A stretch of 64,000 nucleotides of DNA. Origin: Paludibacteraceae bacterium. Lineage in GTDB: Bacteria; Bacteroidota; Bacteroidia; Bacteroidales; Paludibacteraceae. Within the stretch, counting starts at the first letter, position 1; every line of letters starts with the position of its first letter. Of the stretch, positions 23,252 through 32,156 are shown piece by piece. The stretch lies in NCBI GenBank assembly GCA_905233255.1, contig CAJOCN010000001.1:36523-100522 (forward strand), in the 5' to 3' direction. A program made the position numbers and the translations under genes. Under the pieces are notes generated by a model, which saw only the letters and a program-made list of their open reading frames with translations, was not told the origin of the DNA and ran no database searches.

Positions 23252-24795
23252 TTGAGGCGTACCATGACTGAGATAACTTGTCCGGCGTCGGATTCACCTT
23301 CGTGAAGAACGGTTACCTTACCGCGATTCTCCCCCTGCGCATAGAGGATGAAGTACAGATACGTACCATCCAAGAGTTGTGCTCCGCCGGTGAAACATTG
23401 CGTATTCGGGTCATACTCGCTGAAACCGCCCATAAACGCAATCTGGGAGATATATTCAGCAATCGATTCATCAAACTGAATCTCTACTTGCTCTGCCGCG
23501 TCCTTCGCCAAGTCGCATACATAGAAGAAACTCTGGCCTTCGCCCATGACATACGCCACACCGTCATAGTACTTGGTTTCATCCACCGGATAGTTCGCCG
23601 GTAACTCTTTCTTTGTGAGAGACGCAGCTATCGGGTCAAAGGTATAGACATACGAATGAGCTGTCCAGTCAGCTTCATATTCCGTTCCCATCCATGTGGC
23701 TACCGGCGTCTTGTAAACCTTTTGTGTGGGGCCGGATTGCTGTTCTAGATCAAACTCATACAAGGCAGGAGTTTTTACTGTCCACATGCCCGATTGGTTC
23801 TCCAAGGCATAGAAATAGCCCATGTGTTTCGTTACATCCCAATTACCTCCTTTGCCGTCGGTTTCCGTGGTCGTAATATATCTCTCTGCGTATATATATG
23901 CTCTTCCGCCTATGGCGATATACTCCGGTTTCTCAAGCTGTGCCGCACCTGAATTGATGTTGCTCAACTTCAAAGAACTCGGATCAATTATCACGGGTAT
24001 TCCGCCGCCAAAGTCGCCGCCTAAGATCGTTCCAACAAAGCCGCGGTCGTCGACATATAAACCGTTGCCGGATTGTGAACTGTTTAGCACTTGTACTACA
24101 TTCAAGATATCGCCTTGGTCTTCCAGTTTGTAGATTCGTCCGTGGTAGTCATCCAAGCCGCCCATAGAAGGACAGGAGAACACGTCTTTGCCTACCGATT
24201 CGACTTGACCATAGATATCGCTCGGTTGCTTGTAACCTCTACCTTTCTGCGGACAACCTTCCTCACGCGACCAAGCGAAAAGTGCGCCGTCCGACTTACG
24301 AACAAGGAAATTCGACTCAAACCCAGCGTGCATCAAATTACGAATCTGACCGCGCAAGGGCTCTTTGACCTCATCAATACCCGGGTAGTCGTACTCGCAG
24401 TTGACGAGCCAGAGCCAATTGTCGCCGATGGGATAGATATACTGCATTTTCAGGCGCATGTTGGCTTTGATCATATCCACCACTTCGCCATCACCGACCA
24501 CCTCGATGGTGTAGTGTACTTCAACCATTGTGCCATCTTCGGAAACGATAAAAGCAGGGTTGGAGATGTTGTACTCGGGATCGGGCTCACCATCCATCTG
24601 CGCCGCAGGCATACGCGCCGGCGCGTTCTGTTGATTACTGCCGTCCGATGCCAACGCCAGCGCTCTTGCGCCGGCAATATTCATCCGTTTGAACTGCATG
24701 GAACTGACTTTGCCTCTTGGTTCGTCTTGACAGGAGACGAGAAATAGCATGGCACATACTACAATGCCAAGTGCTGAAAGAAGTTTTGTGTTCAT
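23248..24795 (-). CDS. Lipoprotein, paralogue of the 21713 product
   Basis: 515 aa. Signal peptide MNTKLLSALGIVVCAMLFLVSC with lipobox FLVSC. Shares with its downstream neighbour the N-terminal FKRMNIAGARALALASDGSN, GDGEVVDMIKANMRLKMQYIYPIGDNWLWL, NFLVRKSDGALFAW and C-terminal DAGQVISVMVRLN. It is the first gene after a promoter and a 130-nt structured leader. Tandem duplication followed by divergence in the middle region is the simplest explanation. No family recognised. Confidence 0.8.
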   Translation of the reverse strand: MNTKLLSALGIVVCAMLFLVSCQDEPRGKVSSMQFKRMNIAGARALALASDGSNQQNAPARMPAAQMDGEPDPEYNISNPAFIVSEDGTMVEVHYTIEVVGDGEVVDMIKANMRLKMQYIYPIGDNWLWLVNCEYDYPGIDEVKEPLRGQIRNLMHAGFESNFLVRKSDGALFAWSREEGCPQKGRGYKQPSDIYGQVESVGKDVFSCPSMGGLDDYHGRIYKLEDQGDILNVVQVLNSSQSGNGLYVDDRGFVGTILGGDFGGGIPVIIDPSSLKLSNINSGAAQLEKPEYIAIGGRAYIYAERYITTTETDGKGGNWDVTKHMGYFYALENQSGMWTVKTPALYEFDLEQQSGPTQKVYKTPVATWMGTEYEADWTAHSYVYTFDPIAASLTKKELPANYPVDETKYYDGVAYVMGEGQSFFYVCDLAKDAAEQVEIQFDESIAEYISQIAFMGGFSEYDPNTQCFTGGAQLLDGTYLYFILYAQGENRGKVTVLHEGESDAGQVISVMVRLN

Positions 24796-24933
24796 AATAA
24801 GTTAGTATTTATTCCGGCTCTTACACCTTCGCCGGGCTTGGGGTTTTATGAGTTGTTTTCGCTCGTTAGCCCTTTTGTCCTCTCTTGGATATCCATACAA
24901 AAAGTATGGGCTCTCGCTTGTTGATTTCGAATG
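24796..24933 (-). other. Structured 5' leader of the paired lipoprotein genes
   Basis: On the minus strand the leader holds a perfect CCATAC/GTATGG hairpin with a T5 loop, flanked by AGAGCCC and GGGCT that could extend it, and a GC-rich AGCCCGGC segment nearer the start codon. It does not match a riboswitch I know. Confidence 0.35.
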
Positions 24934-24964
24934 CAAAGATACAACATTTTTTTGATATATGCAA
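24934..24964 (-). promoter_or_regulatory. Promoter of the paired lipoprotein genes
   Basis: Minus strand: TTGC (24964-24961), 19-nt spacer, TATCTTTG (24941-24934). It carries the full TTGCATATATCAAAAAA extended element. Confidence 0.9.
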
Positions 24965-24965
24965 A

Positions 24966-25466
24966 TTAATTATGATTTTTTATCCAGATAACGGCGTCGG
25001 ACTCGAGGGTCCAGGCGGGTAATGGAGAGGAAGGAGTGTAGCCGGCAGAGCGGTAAAGGGCTGTACAGGGTGTGTTATTGGTAGCTATGACAGCATAAAG
25101 GCAACGCAGATGGAGAAAACCGAAAGCGTAAGCTTCGAGTTGTTTGAGGGCTTCGTGCCCCACTCCTTTTCCTCGGTATTCAGGCGCGATATACATGCCT
25201 ATCGCCGCACGGCGGTTGCGAGGGTCGAAATCGAAGAGATCGAGGCAACCGATGGTTAGACCGTCCTGCGGACTGAAGGATTCTTCTATTACAAGGCGGA
25301 GTTGACCGTCTTTGTAGATGTCACCGGTGGTGGAGGCGATGTAATCGCGCAAGTCCTGCTGGGAGAGCGGATTATGGTTCGCTCCGTCCGCCCATGCAGA
25401 AGCATCGTTCTCCCATTGATAGAGGAACGGAAGGTCAGCAGGTTCTATTTTGCGCAATTTAATCAT
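24966..25466 (-). CDS. GNAT-family N-acetyltransferase
   Basis: 166 aa. RimJ/RimL-like architecture: MIKLRKIEPADLPFLYQWEND at the N-terminus, IGCLDLFDFDPRNRRAAIGMYIAPEYRGKGVGHEAL with the acetyl-CoA pyrophosphate loop RGKGVG (about 100-105), and VIATNNTPCTALYRSAGY. The start codon overlaps the stop of the upstream HAD gene in TAATG, so translation is probably coupled. Substrate unknown; spermidine or protein N-termini are typical for relatives. Confidence 0.9.
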   Translation of the reverse strand: MIKLRKIEPADLPFLYQWENDASAWADGANHNPLSQQDLRDYIASTTGDIYKDGQLRLVIEESFSPQDGLTIGCLDLFDFDPRNRRAAIGMYIAPEYRGKGVGHEALKQLEAYAFGFLHLRCLYAVIATNNTPCTALYRSAGYTPSSPLPAWTLESDAVIWIKNHN

Positions 25467-25891
25467 TAGTCAAACAAACGGGCGAAGAGGCCTTTTTTCT
25501 TCTTGGGATTAAGGTCTTCGATATTACCCTGCGGGGCAGGTTCGTAGGGATGGCCGGTGTGGATCATGTTATAGATCACGCCCCAGTCCGGCAGTCCGCC
25601 GAGGTTACGGTCGTCAATCCAGAGATCCGCCACCAGTTTGCGGGGCGTTCCATGCTCCGGTTCCTCCTCCGGATAATTGGAGTTGACGGCATAGAACTCC
25701 AGGCCCTTGGACTTGCAGTAATCCAAAGCCTCTTGGAGCAAATCGCCTTCACGGACGGTCCAGAGGATGATCTGGTGATGGTCCTCCTGCTGCAGTTTCT
25801 TCAGGGTCTGAATAGCAAACGGGATAGGTTTGCCGATCTTCGGGTACTCGTGGGTCACGATAGTACCATCAAAATCACAAGCAATGATCAT
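25466..25891 (-). CDS. HAD-like hydrolase
   Basis: 141 aa from ATG 25891, selected because MIIACDFDGTIV places the HAD nucleophile motif DxDGT at the start; the frame is open further upstream but without family similarity. Motif II-like ILWTVREGD and a C-terminal LWIDDRNLGG (metal-binding DD) are present. Small single-domain HAD of the type often annotated as hypothetical phosphatase in Bacteroidales. Coupled to the GNAT gene. Substrate unknown. Confidence 0.85.
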   Translation of the reverse strand: MIIACDFDGTIVTHEYPKIGKPIPFAIQTLKKLQQEDHHQIILWTVREGDLLQEALDYCKSKGLEFYAVNSNYPEEEPEHGTPRKLVADLWIDDRNLGGLPDWGVIYNMIHTGHPYEPAPQGNIEDLNPKKKKGLFARLFD

Positions 25892-25990
25892 TCGCTGCTG
25901 GCTAAGGCTTGCACGACTGCGCGCTCTGCGCTTGTATAGTGCTTCGCCTTGCCCTCGCTCTTCGGTCTGCAAAACTGCGTTTTACATCCC

Positions 25991-26030
25991 GATAATAAAA
26001 GGGCCTCTCCAAGCCAGAGGAGAGTTTTAT
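25991..26030 (-). terminator. Probable terminator of the recR-26034 unit
   Basis: CTCTCC and GGAGAG pair around an 8-nt loop, with a T-rich tract on either side, so it could work in both directions. It lies just after the 26034 stop on the minus strand. Confidence 0.55.
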
Positions 26031-26033
26031 TTG

Positions 26034-26474
26034 TTAATAATCTTCGGCATTAGGATCTTTGGGTTTCATCTCAGCCTCCATTTTGCCGAGGGTCGGTTTG
26101 GTGAAATACCAAGCGATGGCCGCCATGGCGGTTAACCACATCATCGGGCGATAGGCACCCAAGATAAAATATACCATAATATCCAAGGGCATGTTCAATC
26201 CCACCGCCAGAATACGGTATGCCGCTGCACCCTCGTACGCTTCCGGGGTTTTAGGTTTTTGCCACTTAATGAAATACAGACCAATCGGAATACCTATCAG
26301 CGCCACGATAATAGCCGCAAACTGTAGCATTTTTCCGGGGCCCGACATCGGGTCCGTGGGTTCGCCAAGAATCCCCTTGGATGTCAGATAATACATTACA
26401 CCAAGCACAACAAGCGTCAGCGCCATTACACCGTAATATAACCAATTAAGGTGTCTAATTACTTTTTCTTCCAT
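26034..26474 (-). CDS. Small integral membrane protein
   Basis: 146 aa with four predicted membrane helices (about 10-30, 50-70, 85-108, 110-125) and a charged C-terminal tail ending KPKDPNAEDY. No enzyme motifs. It follows recR by 5 bp and is probably cotranscribed with it and with the RelA/SpoT homologue. The family is common in Bacteroidales but uncharacterised as far as I can tell. Confidence 0.78.
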   Translation of the reverse strand: MEEKVIRHLNWLYYGVMALTLVVLGVMYYLTSKGILGEPTDPMSGPGKMLQFAAIIVALIGIPIGLYFIKWQKPKTPEAYEGAAAYRILAVGLNMPLDIMVYFILGAYRPMMWLTAMAAIAWYFTKPTLGKMEAEMKPKDPNAEDY

Positions 26475-26479
26475 ATATT

Positions 26480-27121
26480 TTATCCTTTAAATTCAGTTCT
26501 GTTTACAATAGACCGCCCGAGGGTGATCTCGTCGGTGTATTCCAGTTGGTTGCCGACCGCCACACCGCGGGCGATTTGAGAGATCTTTAAATTTGAGGAT
26601 TTGAAGATTTGAGGATTTGAAGATTTAGCATTCTCTAATCTTCTGTAGATATAAAAATTGGTGGTATCGCCCTCCATGGTGGTAGGCAGGGCGAGGATGA
26701 TTTCGTCCACCTCTCCTTTGGTAACACGCTCGATGAGCGAATCTATCTCAATGTCCTTGGGTCCGATGCCCTCCATGGGCGAAATGACCCCTCCGAGCAC
26801 GTGGTACACGCCGTTGTACTGGCCAGTATTCTCAATGGACATCACATCCTGTACGTTCTCCACGACGCAGATGGTAGAATGGTCTCTGCGCGTGGACGCA
26901 CATATCGGGCATAACTCCGTGTCGGATATATTATGGCACTCGCGGCAGTAATGGACATCGTGTTTGAGCCGCGTGAAGGCATTGGCAAACGCCTCCACCT
27001 CGTCGTTACTCTGACGGAGGAGATGCAAGACGAGCCGCAGAGCCGTTCTGCGCCCTACTCCCGGCAGCGATGCCATCTGGTTGACCGCTTGCTCTAATAC
27101 TATGGAGGGATAGTCGGACAT
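26480..27121 (-). CDS. recR: Recombination protein RecR with a repeat-encoded insert
   Basis: 213 aa from ATG 27121 (an upstream TTG is less likely). Helix-hairpin-helix [18 protein letters not shown]4 zinc finger C.EC...(12)...C.IC (about 55-72), Toprim domain [10 protein letters not shown]... and the C-terminal [26 protein letters not shown]. Between the Toprim domain and IARG it carries about 12 extra residues ([11 protein letters not shown]) encoded by an ATTTGAAG repeat at 26588-26628. RecR works with RecF/RecO in gap repair. Its start overlaps the upstream stop in TGATG. Confidence 0.96.
   Translation of the reverse strand: MSDYPSIVLEQAVNQMASLPGVGRRTALRLVLHLLRQSNDEVEAFANAFTRLKHDVHYCRECHNISDTELCPICASTRRDHSTICVVENVQDVMSIENTGQYNGVYHVLGGVISPMEGIGPKDIEIDSLIERVTKGEVDEIILALPTTMEGDTTNFYIYRRLENAKSSNPQIFKSSNLKISQIARGVAVGNQLEYTDEITLGRSIVNRTEFKG
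26588..26628. repeat. ATTTGAAG-family repeat inside recR
   Basis: Four tandem units, alternating ATTTGAGG and ATTTGAAG, keep the recR frame and lie between two conserved blocks. Confidence 0.85.
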
Positions 27122-28554
27122 CAACTCTTCTTTGCCCAGCGGGCAGGGATCATACGGTAGGGGTAACGCTCGCGGATATTATCCGCATTCGGGCAGTCAA
27201 TACGGTGAATACGGATACCCTTGGTAACCGAGACGAATGCAAAAATCGGGTCGCCCGGCTGCGGGTTGCAGCATTTGGAGAGGTTGTAGTCCACGTTCTT
27301 GACATTCATGTCCACCTCAATCGCCAGACCTTTTAGTTCGGATTTGTCCACATACTCCGTATGCTCGCGAACGGTCGGCGTCTCTTCGGGCGTCAGGAAA
27401 ACCTCACGCAGGCGCTGTATATCCTCCTTGCCGGTAGCGAGCGACTGATACATATCCGAGACTTCCTTGTAGCCTAACTTGAGTGCCATGCGGGTGATGT
27501 CCGCCTCAGTGTATTCCAGTTTCCAGTTCTTGAACCGCCGCTCAATCATCTCCTTTCCTTCTGCCGCAGATTTATACTCGATTTCTTTGAGCGCCTGACG
27601 GATCTTGTTCTTCGCCTTGGAGGAGGTCACGAAATTGAGCCAATCGGGGTTCGGGTGTTGGTTCGGCGAGGTCATAATGGAGACCTGATCGCCGCTCTCG
27701 AGTTTCTGTCGGATGGATACATTTTGATTACGAATAGTACCGCCGACGCAATGCGAACCGACTTCGCTGTGAATAGAATACGCAAAATCAAGAACCGTGG
27801 CTCCCTCCGGCAGACGCCTCAAATCGCCTGTAGGAGTGAAGACATAGATGTCGCCGGACTTCTGGATAATAGAGCCTTTGACCCCTTTGTACGACCAGTG
27901 CGCCGCCACTCCCTGCTCCGCCACCTCGTCCATCCGGCGGGAACGGATCTGTACTTCGACCCATCGGTTCTCGGGTCCGAGCACCGTTGTATGGAGCGAC
28001 TCGTAGCCGTTCTCCTTGGGTACAGAGAGCCAGTCACGAAGCCGCTTGGGGTTCGGTTGGAAGACATCGGTAATGAGAGAATAGACCTGCCAGCAATCGG
28101 ATTTCTCTTTCTCCACAGGTGAGTCCAGAATAATACGGATAGCAAAGAGGTCATAGATCTTATCGACATCGCAATGCTGCGCCTGCATCTTATGGTAGAT
28201 GGAGTGAATGGATTTGGGCCGCCCTTTGATGGTAAAGGTAAATCCCTCCTCCTTCAGTTTCTTCTCCAGCGGAGCGATAAAGGATGCGATATACGCCTCG
28301 CGCTCCGCTTTCTTGGCGTTCAACGCGTGCGCGATATATTTATAGGTGTCGTAGTCAAGGAACTTGAGCGCCAGATCTTCCATCTCCGTCTTTATCTGGT
28401 ACAGACCCAGACGGTGCGCCATAGGCGCATGCAGATTCTGGGTCTCGCGAGCTATATGTCTGCGTTTTTCCGAATCACCCTCTTTGTCCAGTTGCCGGAG
28501 CAGTTCCAGACGCTCATTGAGAATCGAAAAAAGCACTTTATTACTATCTTCCAT
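27121..28554 (-). CDS. Short RelA/SpoT homologue: (p)ppGpp synthetase domain, TGS and zinc-finger region, no hydrolase or ACT domain
   Basis: 477 aa against about 730 for full RSH enzymes. It begins at the tail of the HD region ([30 protein letters not shown]), so the hydrolase HD motif is absent. The synthetase domain is intact: [62 protein letters not shown] (about 235-295) and the CC motif region [12 protein letters not shown] follow, and the protein ends about where an ACT domain would begin. Its own promoter at 28578-28608 shows the start is real. A synthetase without its own hydrolase needs another RSH in the genome. Confidence 0.9.
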   Translation of the reverse strand: MEDSNKVLFSILNERLELLRQLDKEGDSEKRRHIARETQNLHAPMAHRLGLYQIKTEMEDLALKFLDYDTYKYIAHALNAKKAEREAYIASFIAPLEKKLKEEGFTFTIKGRPKSIHSIYHKMQAQHCDVDKIYDLFAIRIILDSPVEKEKSDCWQVYSLITDVFQPNPKRLRDWLSVPKENGYESLHTTVLGPENRWVEVQIRSRRMDEVAEQGVAAHWSYKGVKGSIIQKSGDIYVFTPTGDLRRLPEGATVLDFAYSIHSEVGSHCVGGTIRNQNVSIRQKLESGDQVSIMTSPNQHPNPDWLNFVTSSKAKNKIRQALKEIEYKSAAEGKEMIERRFKNWKLEYTEADITRMALKLGYKEVSDMYQSLATGKEDIQRLREVFLTPEETPTVREHTEYVDKSELKGLAIEVDMNVKNVDYNLSKCCNPQPGDPIFAFVSVTKGIRIHRIDCPNADNIRERYPYRMIPARWAKKS

Positions 28555-28577
28555 CGTTGTTATCTTAAAAAACGCTG

Positions 28578-28608
28578 CAAATTTAGTGAAAAAATTCTAT
28601 TTACGCAA
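28578..28608 (-). promoter_or_regulatory. Promoter of the RelA/SpoT homologue-recR unit
   Basis: Minus strand: TTGC (28608-28605), 19-nt spacer, TAAATTTG (28585-28578). It fixes the 5' end 24 bp before ATG 28554. Confidence 0.88.
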
Positions 28609-28636
28609 GTAAATACGATTAAATTTACGATTTTTT

Positions 28637-28667
28637 TTGGATATATCAAAATATTTTTGTAACTTTG
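28637..28667 (+). promoter_or_regulatory. Promoter of the 28706 gene
   Basis: TTGG 28637-28640, 19-nt spacer, TAACTTTG 28660-28667; extended element TTGGATATATCAAA. Confidence 0.88.
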
Positions 28668-28705
28668 CAGCGTTTTTTGGAATTATAATAAAATTTAACC
28701 TAATA

Positions 28706-29464
28706 ATGAAAACAACAAGAAACATTGTCATTTGCCTGTTAAGCATCGCTGCAATAGTGATGACTTACTTCTGCGTGACGAGCGTAACAACGCCAATCAA
28801 GTTCGAGAACACACGTGTAGAGCGTGAAGTAGCAGTTATCAAGAATCTGGTAGATCTGCGTACGGCAGAGGTTGAGTACAACCACCAGAAGGGTGTTTTC
28901 ACCGCCAGCACTGACACGCTGTTGATGTTCCTCAAGACCGCTCCTAAGAAAGAGGTCATGAAGGAAGGTAGTCTGACTGACAAGCAATTGGAGGCAGGTT
29001 TGACCGAGCCGAAGGCTGTTAAGATCCTGAATGAGGCTAAGAAGAAAGCGCTGAAGAAGAACCAGTTTGAGGACAACGATGCGCTGTACGCTTATATCTG
29101 GGAGAACGATGCAGAGGTTATCAAGAATGGTCTGCAGGGTTTCCGCCGCGATACCATCGAGCTCAATATGATCCAGGCGCTTTACAAAGGTGCTTACGAT
29201 GAGAAGAGCATTGACCAGATCGTAGAGATCCCGTATAGCGAGGGTAAGAAATTCGAAATCGAGGTGAACAACGACTATAAGACCAGCCAAGGTATCCGCG
29301 TTCCGCTCTTTGAGGCACGCGCTCCGTTCGAGAGCTACTTAGGCGATCTGAACAAACAGGAGCTGGTTAACCTGGTTGACAAAGAGACGAAACTGGACCA
29401 CTACGCAGGCTTGAAGGTAGGTGATATCTACGCACCGAACAACAACGCCGGTAACTGGGAATGA
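28706..29464 (+). CDS. Conserved membrane-anchored protein of unknown function
   Basis: 252 aa from ATG 28706; the frame is open upstream but that part spans the promoter. One N-terminal membrane helix (about 7-26) is followed by a periplasmic or outer-facing, largely helical region rich in Lys and Glu (EREVAVIKNLVDLRTAEVEYNHQKGVF, DTLLMFLKTAPKKEVMKEG). The segment AEVEYNHQKGVFTASTDTLLMFLK is characteristic of a widespread Bacteroidales protein without assigned function. Codon bias is strong, suggesting high expression. Followed by rsmD after a short repeat. Confidence 0.8.
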   Translation: MKTTRNIVICLLSIAAIVMTYFCVTSVTTPIKFENTRVEREVAVIKNLVDLRTAEVEYNHQKGVFTASTDTLLMFLKTAPKKEVMKEGSLTDKQLEAGLTEPKAVKILNEAKKKALKKNQFEDNDALYAYIWENDAEVIKNGLQGFRRDTIELNMIQALYKGAYDEKSIDQIVEIPYSEGKKFEIEVNNDYKTSQGIRVPLFEARAPFESYLGDLNKQELVNLVDKETKLDHYAGLKVGDIYAPNNNAGNWE

Positions 29465-29496
29465 TAAAGGCTAAAGGCTAAGGTTAGAGGCTAATG
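29462..29496. repeat. AAAGGCTA word repeat overlapping the rsmD start
   Basis: Units TAAAGGCTAA, AGGCTAAGG and AGAGGCTAATG in tandem. The last unit provides the ATG of rsmD and GAGG-like ribosome sites. Confidence 0.6.
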
Positions 29497-30033
29497 AGAA
29501 TTATCTCTGGGAAATACGGGGGGCGGCGATTGTCGCCCCCTAAAAATATCACCGCGAGACCTACTACGGACTTTGCGAAAGAGAGCCTGTTCAATCTCCT
29601 CAACAACCGGATTGATTTCGAGGGGATTGATGTATTAGACCTCTTTGCAGGAACCGGAGGTATCGGCATTGAGTGCGTGAGTCGTGGTGCGCGGGAGGTG
29701 ACGGCGGTGGAGATAGCTCATGTGCAGCAGAACTGGATTATCTCCTGCTGCAAGCAACTGGGCATCCGCAATCTGAGTGTGATCAGAGGGGATGTATTCA
29801 AGTTCATCAGCGCCTGCCGCACCAAGTATGATTTGATCTTTGCGGATCCGCCTTACGCGCTGGAGGAGTTACCTACTCTGCCCGATCTTATTTTAGCGCA
29901 AGGCATATTAAAAGAAGACGGATGGCTGGTTATCGAGCACGGTAAGGATACCGATTTCACCACCCATCCGAATCATTATGAGACGAGAACGTACGGCTCC
30001 GTACATTTCTCATTCTTCCATATAGATCTCTAA
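29494..30033 (+). CDS. rsmD: 16S rRNA (guanine(966)-N2)-methyltransferase
   Basis: 179 aa. RsmD signatures: MRIISGKYGGRRLSPP, RPTTDFAKESLFNLL, DLFAGTGGIGIECVSRGA (SAM site, about 48-65), and the catalytic DPPY (about 115-118). Usual length. Its last 24 bp overlap the 3' end of manA on the opposite strand. Confidence 0.95.
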   Translation: MRIISGKYGGRRLSPPKNITARPTTDFAKESLFNLLNNRIDFEGIDVLDLFAGTGGIGIECVSRGAREVTAVEIAHVQQNWIISCCKQLGIRNLSVIRGDVFKFISACRTKYDLIFADPPYALEELPTLPDLILAQGILKEDGWLVIEHGKDTDFTTHPNHYETRTYGSVHFSFFHIDL

Positions 30034-31011
30034 GAGTTTGCAATCGCCCTCGGGCGCAAGCAGAATATCGTTGAGCGAGGCGGGAATAAGTACCGCTTCG
30101 CCTGTTTTTATAGTTACGGAGTTGTCCTTCTCCACCTCGCAATCCAGTGCCGTCACGCGGCATTGACCGCTTACACACATATATGCCACGAACGAGTCCA
30201 GCGGCGCGTAGTCGCGCTGTGCTTTTTCAGTCAGGCATAGGAGGTTCGCCGTGAAATAGGGAGTTTGCTTGAGATTCACAGCGCCGTTCTTCACGGGCTG
30301 CGGATGGTTTACGGTTGCTTCCTTCACCGGAGCATAATCCATGACCTCCAGCGCTTTGTCCAGTTTGAGCGGACGCATACGACCGTCGTTACCGACCCGG
30401 TTATAATCATAGAGACGATACGTAATGTCGCTGTTCTCCTGGATCTCCGCTACAATCGTGTTCCGCCGCATGGCGTGGACCGTACCGGAGGGGATATAGG
30501 CTACATCGCCTTCCTGCACTTTGTATTCGTGCAGGTACTTAGCCAGCGATCCGTCCTGAATAGCCGCATGGATATGCGAGGCGTTCATCGTCTCGTTCCA
30601 CCCCAGATAGACCGCTCCGTCATTGTCGGACGAAGGCATTATATACCACATCTCTGTCTTACCGAGCGAGTTCTCATGCTCAAAGGCATAGTCATCGTCC
30701 GGGTGTACCTGAATAGAGAGGTCATCGGCTGCGTCGATAAACTTCAGCAGCAATGGGAAATGGTTTCCGAACGCCTCATAGACCTTTTCTCCGACCAGTT
30801 CATCCATATAAACCTCCAGTAGGTCCTGCAGGTCGTCACCGGCATGAGAGCCGTTCACCACGACTGTCGGGTATTTCTCTACATCCGACATCACCCATGC
30901 CTCGCCTACGTTCTCGTAGTCCGCGGGCACGTGGTCGTACCATTTAGCTATCGTATGTCCGCCCCAAATCTTATGGAACAGTCGTGCTTCAAATTTAAAG
31001 GGATAGAGCAT
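30010..31011 (-). CDS. manA: Mannose-6-phosphate isomerase, class I
   Basis: 333 aa, cupin-fold zinc enzyme interconverting fructose-6-phosphate and mannose-6-phosphate, the entry to GDP-mannose. Visible: IWGGHTIAKWY, the metal motif QVHPDDDYAFEHE (about 98-110), GKTEMWYI and IPSGTVHAM (third metal His). Short class I form typical of Bacteroidales. It may feed the polysaccharide locus further downstream. Convergent with rsmD, with a 24-bp overlap. Confidence 0.94.
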   Translation of the reverse strand: MLYPFKFEARLFHKIWGGHTIAKWYDHVPADYENVGEAWVMSDVEKYPTVVVNGSHAGDDLQDLLEVYMDELVGEKVYEAFGNHFPLLLKFIDAADDLSIQVHPDDDYAFEHENSLGKTEMWYIMPSSDNDGAVYLGWNETMNASHIHAAIQDGSLAKYLHEYKVQEGDVAYIPSGTVHAMRRNTIVAEIQENSDITYRLYDYNRVGNDGRMRPLKLDKALEVMDYAPVKEATVNHPQPVKNGAVNLKQTPYFTANLLCLTEKAQRDYAPLDSFVAYMCVSGQCRVTALDCEVEKDNSVTIKTGEAVLIPASLNDILLAPEGDCKLLEIYMEE

Positions 31012-31017
31012 TGCTAT

Positions 31018-31046
31018 TCACAATTTACAATTCACAATTTACAATT
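31018..31046. repeat. TTCACAATTTACAA word repeat between the YitT and manA genes
   Basis: Units TTCACAA, TTTACAA, TTCACAA, TTTACAATT fill the 33-bp gap. Confidence 0.7.
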
Positions 31047-32154
31047 ATTCGGTTACAGCTCGGATTTTGCCGTCCACCTTCTTATGGCGTATCCAGAGGC
31101 CATAGACCTCGGAGCAGTTACCGGCAGTGATGAAAGCCTTAATATGATTATTGCGTATAAACGCCATGACGGACGAGAACTCATCCTGGGTCAGAAGCGA
31201 CTGTATCTCCATGTGTTCCTCGCCGCTATAGCCACCCTGCACTTTGTACAGCGAGCATCCGCGCACCAAGTCTTCCACTATATATTTGCGGATCCGTTCC
31301 GGTTCGGCGGAGACGATGCAGACGCGCTTGCGGCGGTTGAGAGACGATGTGAAATAGTCGATTGCCAGGCCGTTGATCCACGTACCGATGATGCCGATCA
31401 CCACCATACGGAAGTCGTTAATGAGGAAAGAAGTGCAACAGATTATGATTCCGCCGATGGCAACCGAAGTGCCAATCTCGAAATGCAGGTATTTATTGAC
31501 GATCTTACCTAATATGTCCAGTCCGCCGGTAGAGGCGTTGATGCGGAACATGAATGCCTGGCAGGCACTAAGCAGGAGGACGAAACAGATGAGGTCGAAC
31601 CACACATCGCCGTTTCCCAATCCGCCACTCATGACCGAGTCGCGCACGCGCTCCAGCACCTCGCCCGAACGGCTGAGAATATACGGGTTGCCGTGTGCAT
31701 CAAGTACCGTCTGTCCGGCTTGGAGTTGAGATAATATCTCCGGTGCGTCGATGACTTTGTGAGTCAGGTTGGTATTCGGGTAGATACGGTCCCAGAGTTG
31801 GGTCAACGGACCTAAGATCATCGCCGTATAGACAGTTTTGGCACCGAACTCATTACCGATCAGTATGAATGCCAACAACAGCAGGAAGGCATTGATACCC
31901 ATCACCCAATAGGAGAATGTATCCGCATTCCCACCCATGAGGGTGTTGAGCACGATAGACAAACCGGAGATGGATCCCACGATCAAGTGGCTCGGCATCA
32001 AGAAATAATACACGGCGGCAGCGCCAAAACTCATTCCGACGGTCATAATCAACAACTCGCGCCAGAATTTCTTAGTACCTAACGCGTGTCCGAAGCTCTG
32101 CATCAGATCACGCCAATAGGCAGCAGTAAGGTAATTACTAAATGTGTTTTCCAT
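31045..32154 (-). CDS. YitT-family membrane protein
   Basis: 369 aa. N-terminal six-helix membrane region (DUF161): LIVGSISGLSIVLNTLMGG, FVLLLSACQAFMFRINASTGGLDILGKI. A C-terminal soluble DUF2179 domain (about 285-369): RKRVCIVSAEPERIRKYIVEDLVRGCSLYKVQGGYSGEEHMEI. The central loop between helices 3 and 4 is longer than usual (about 130-180). A transport role is presumed but unproven for the family. It follows the aspartokinase gene by 2 bp. Confidence 0.9.
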   Translation of the reverse strand: MENTFSNYLTAAYWRDLMQSFGHALGTKKFWRELLIMTVGMSFGAAAVYYFLMPSHLIVGSISGLSIVLNTLMGGNADTFSYWVMGINAFLLLLAFILIGNEFGAKTVYTAMILGPLTQLWDRIYPNTNLTHKVIDAPEILSQLQAGQTVLDAHGNPYILSRSGEVLERVRDSVMSGGLGNGDVWFDLICFVLLLSACQAFMFRINASTGGLDILGKIVNKYLHFEIGTSVAIGGIIICCTSFLINDFRMVVIGIIGTWINGLAIDYFTSSLNRRKRVCIVSAEPERIRKYIVEDLVRGCSLYKVQGGYSGEEHMEIQSLLTQDEFSSVMAFIRNNHIKAFITAGNCSEVYGLWIRHKKVDGKIRAVTE

Positions 32155-32156
32155 GG

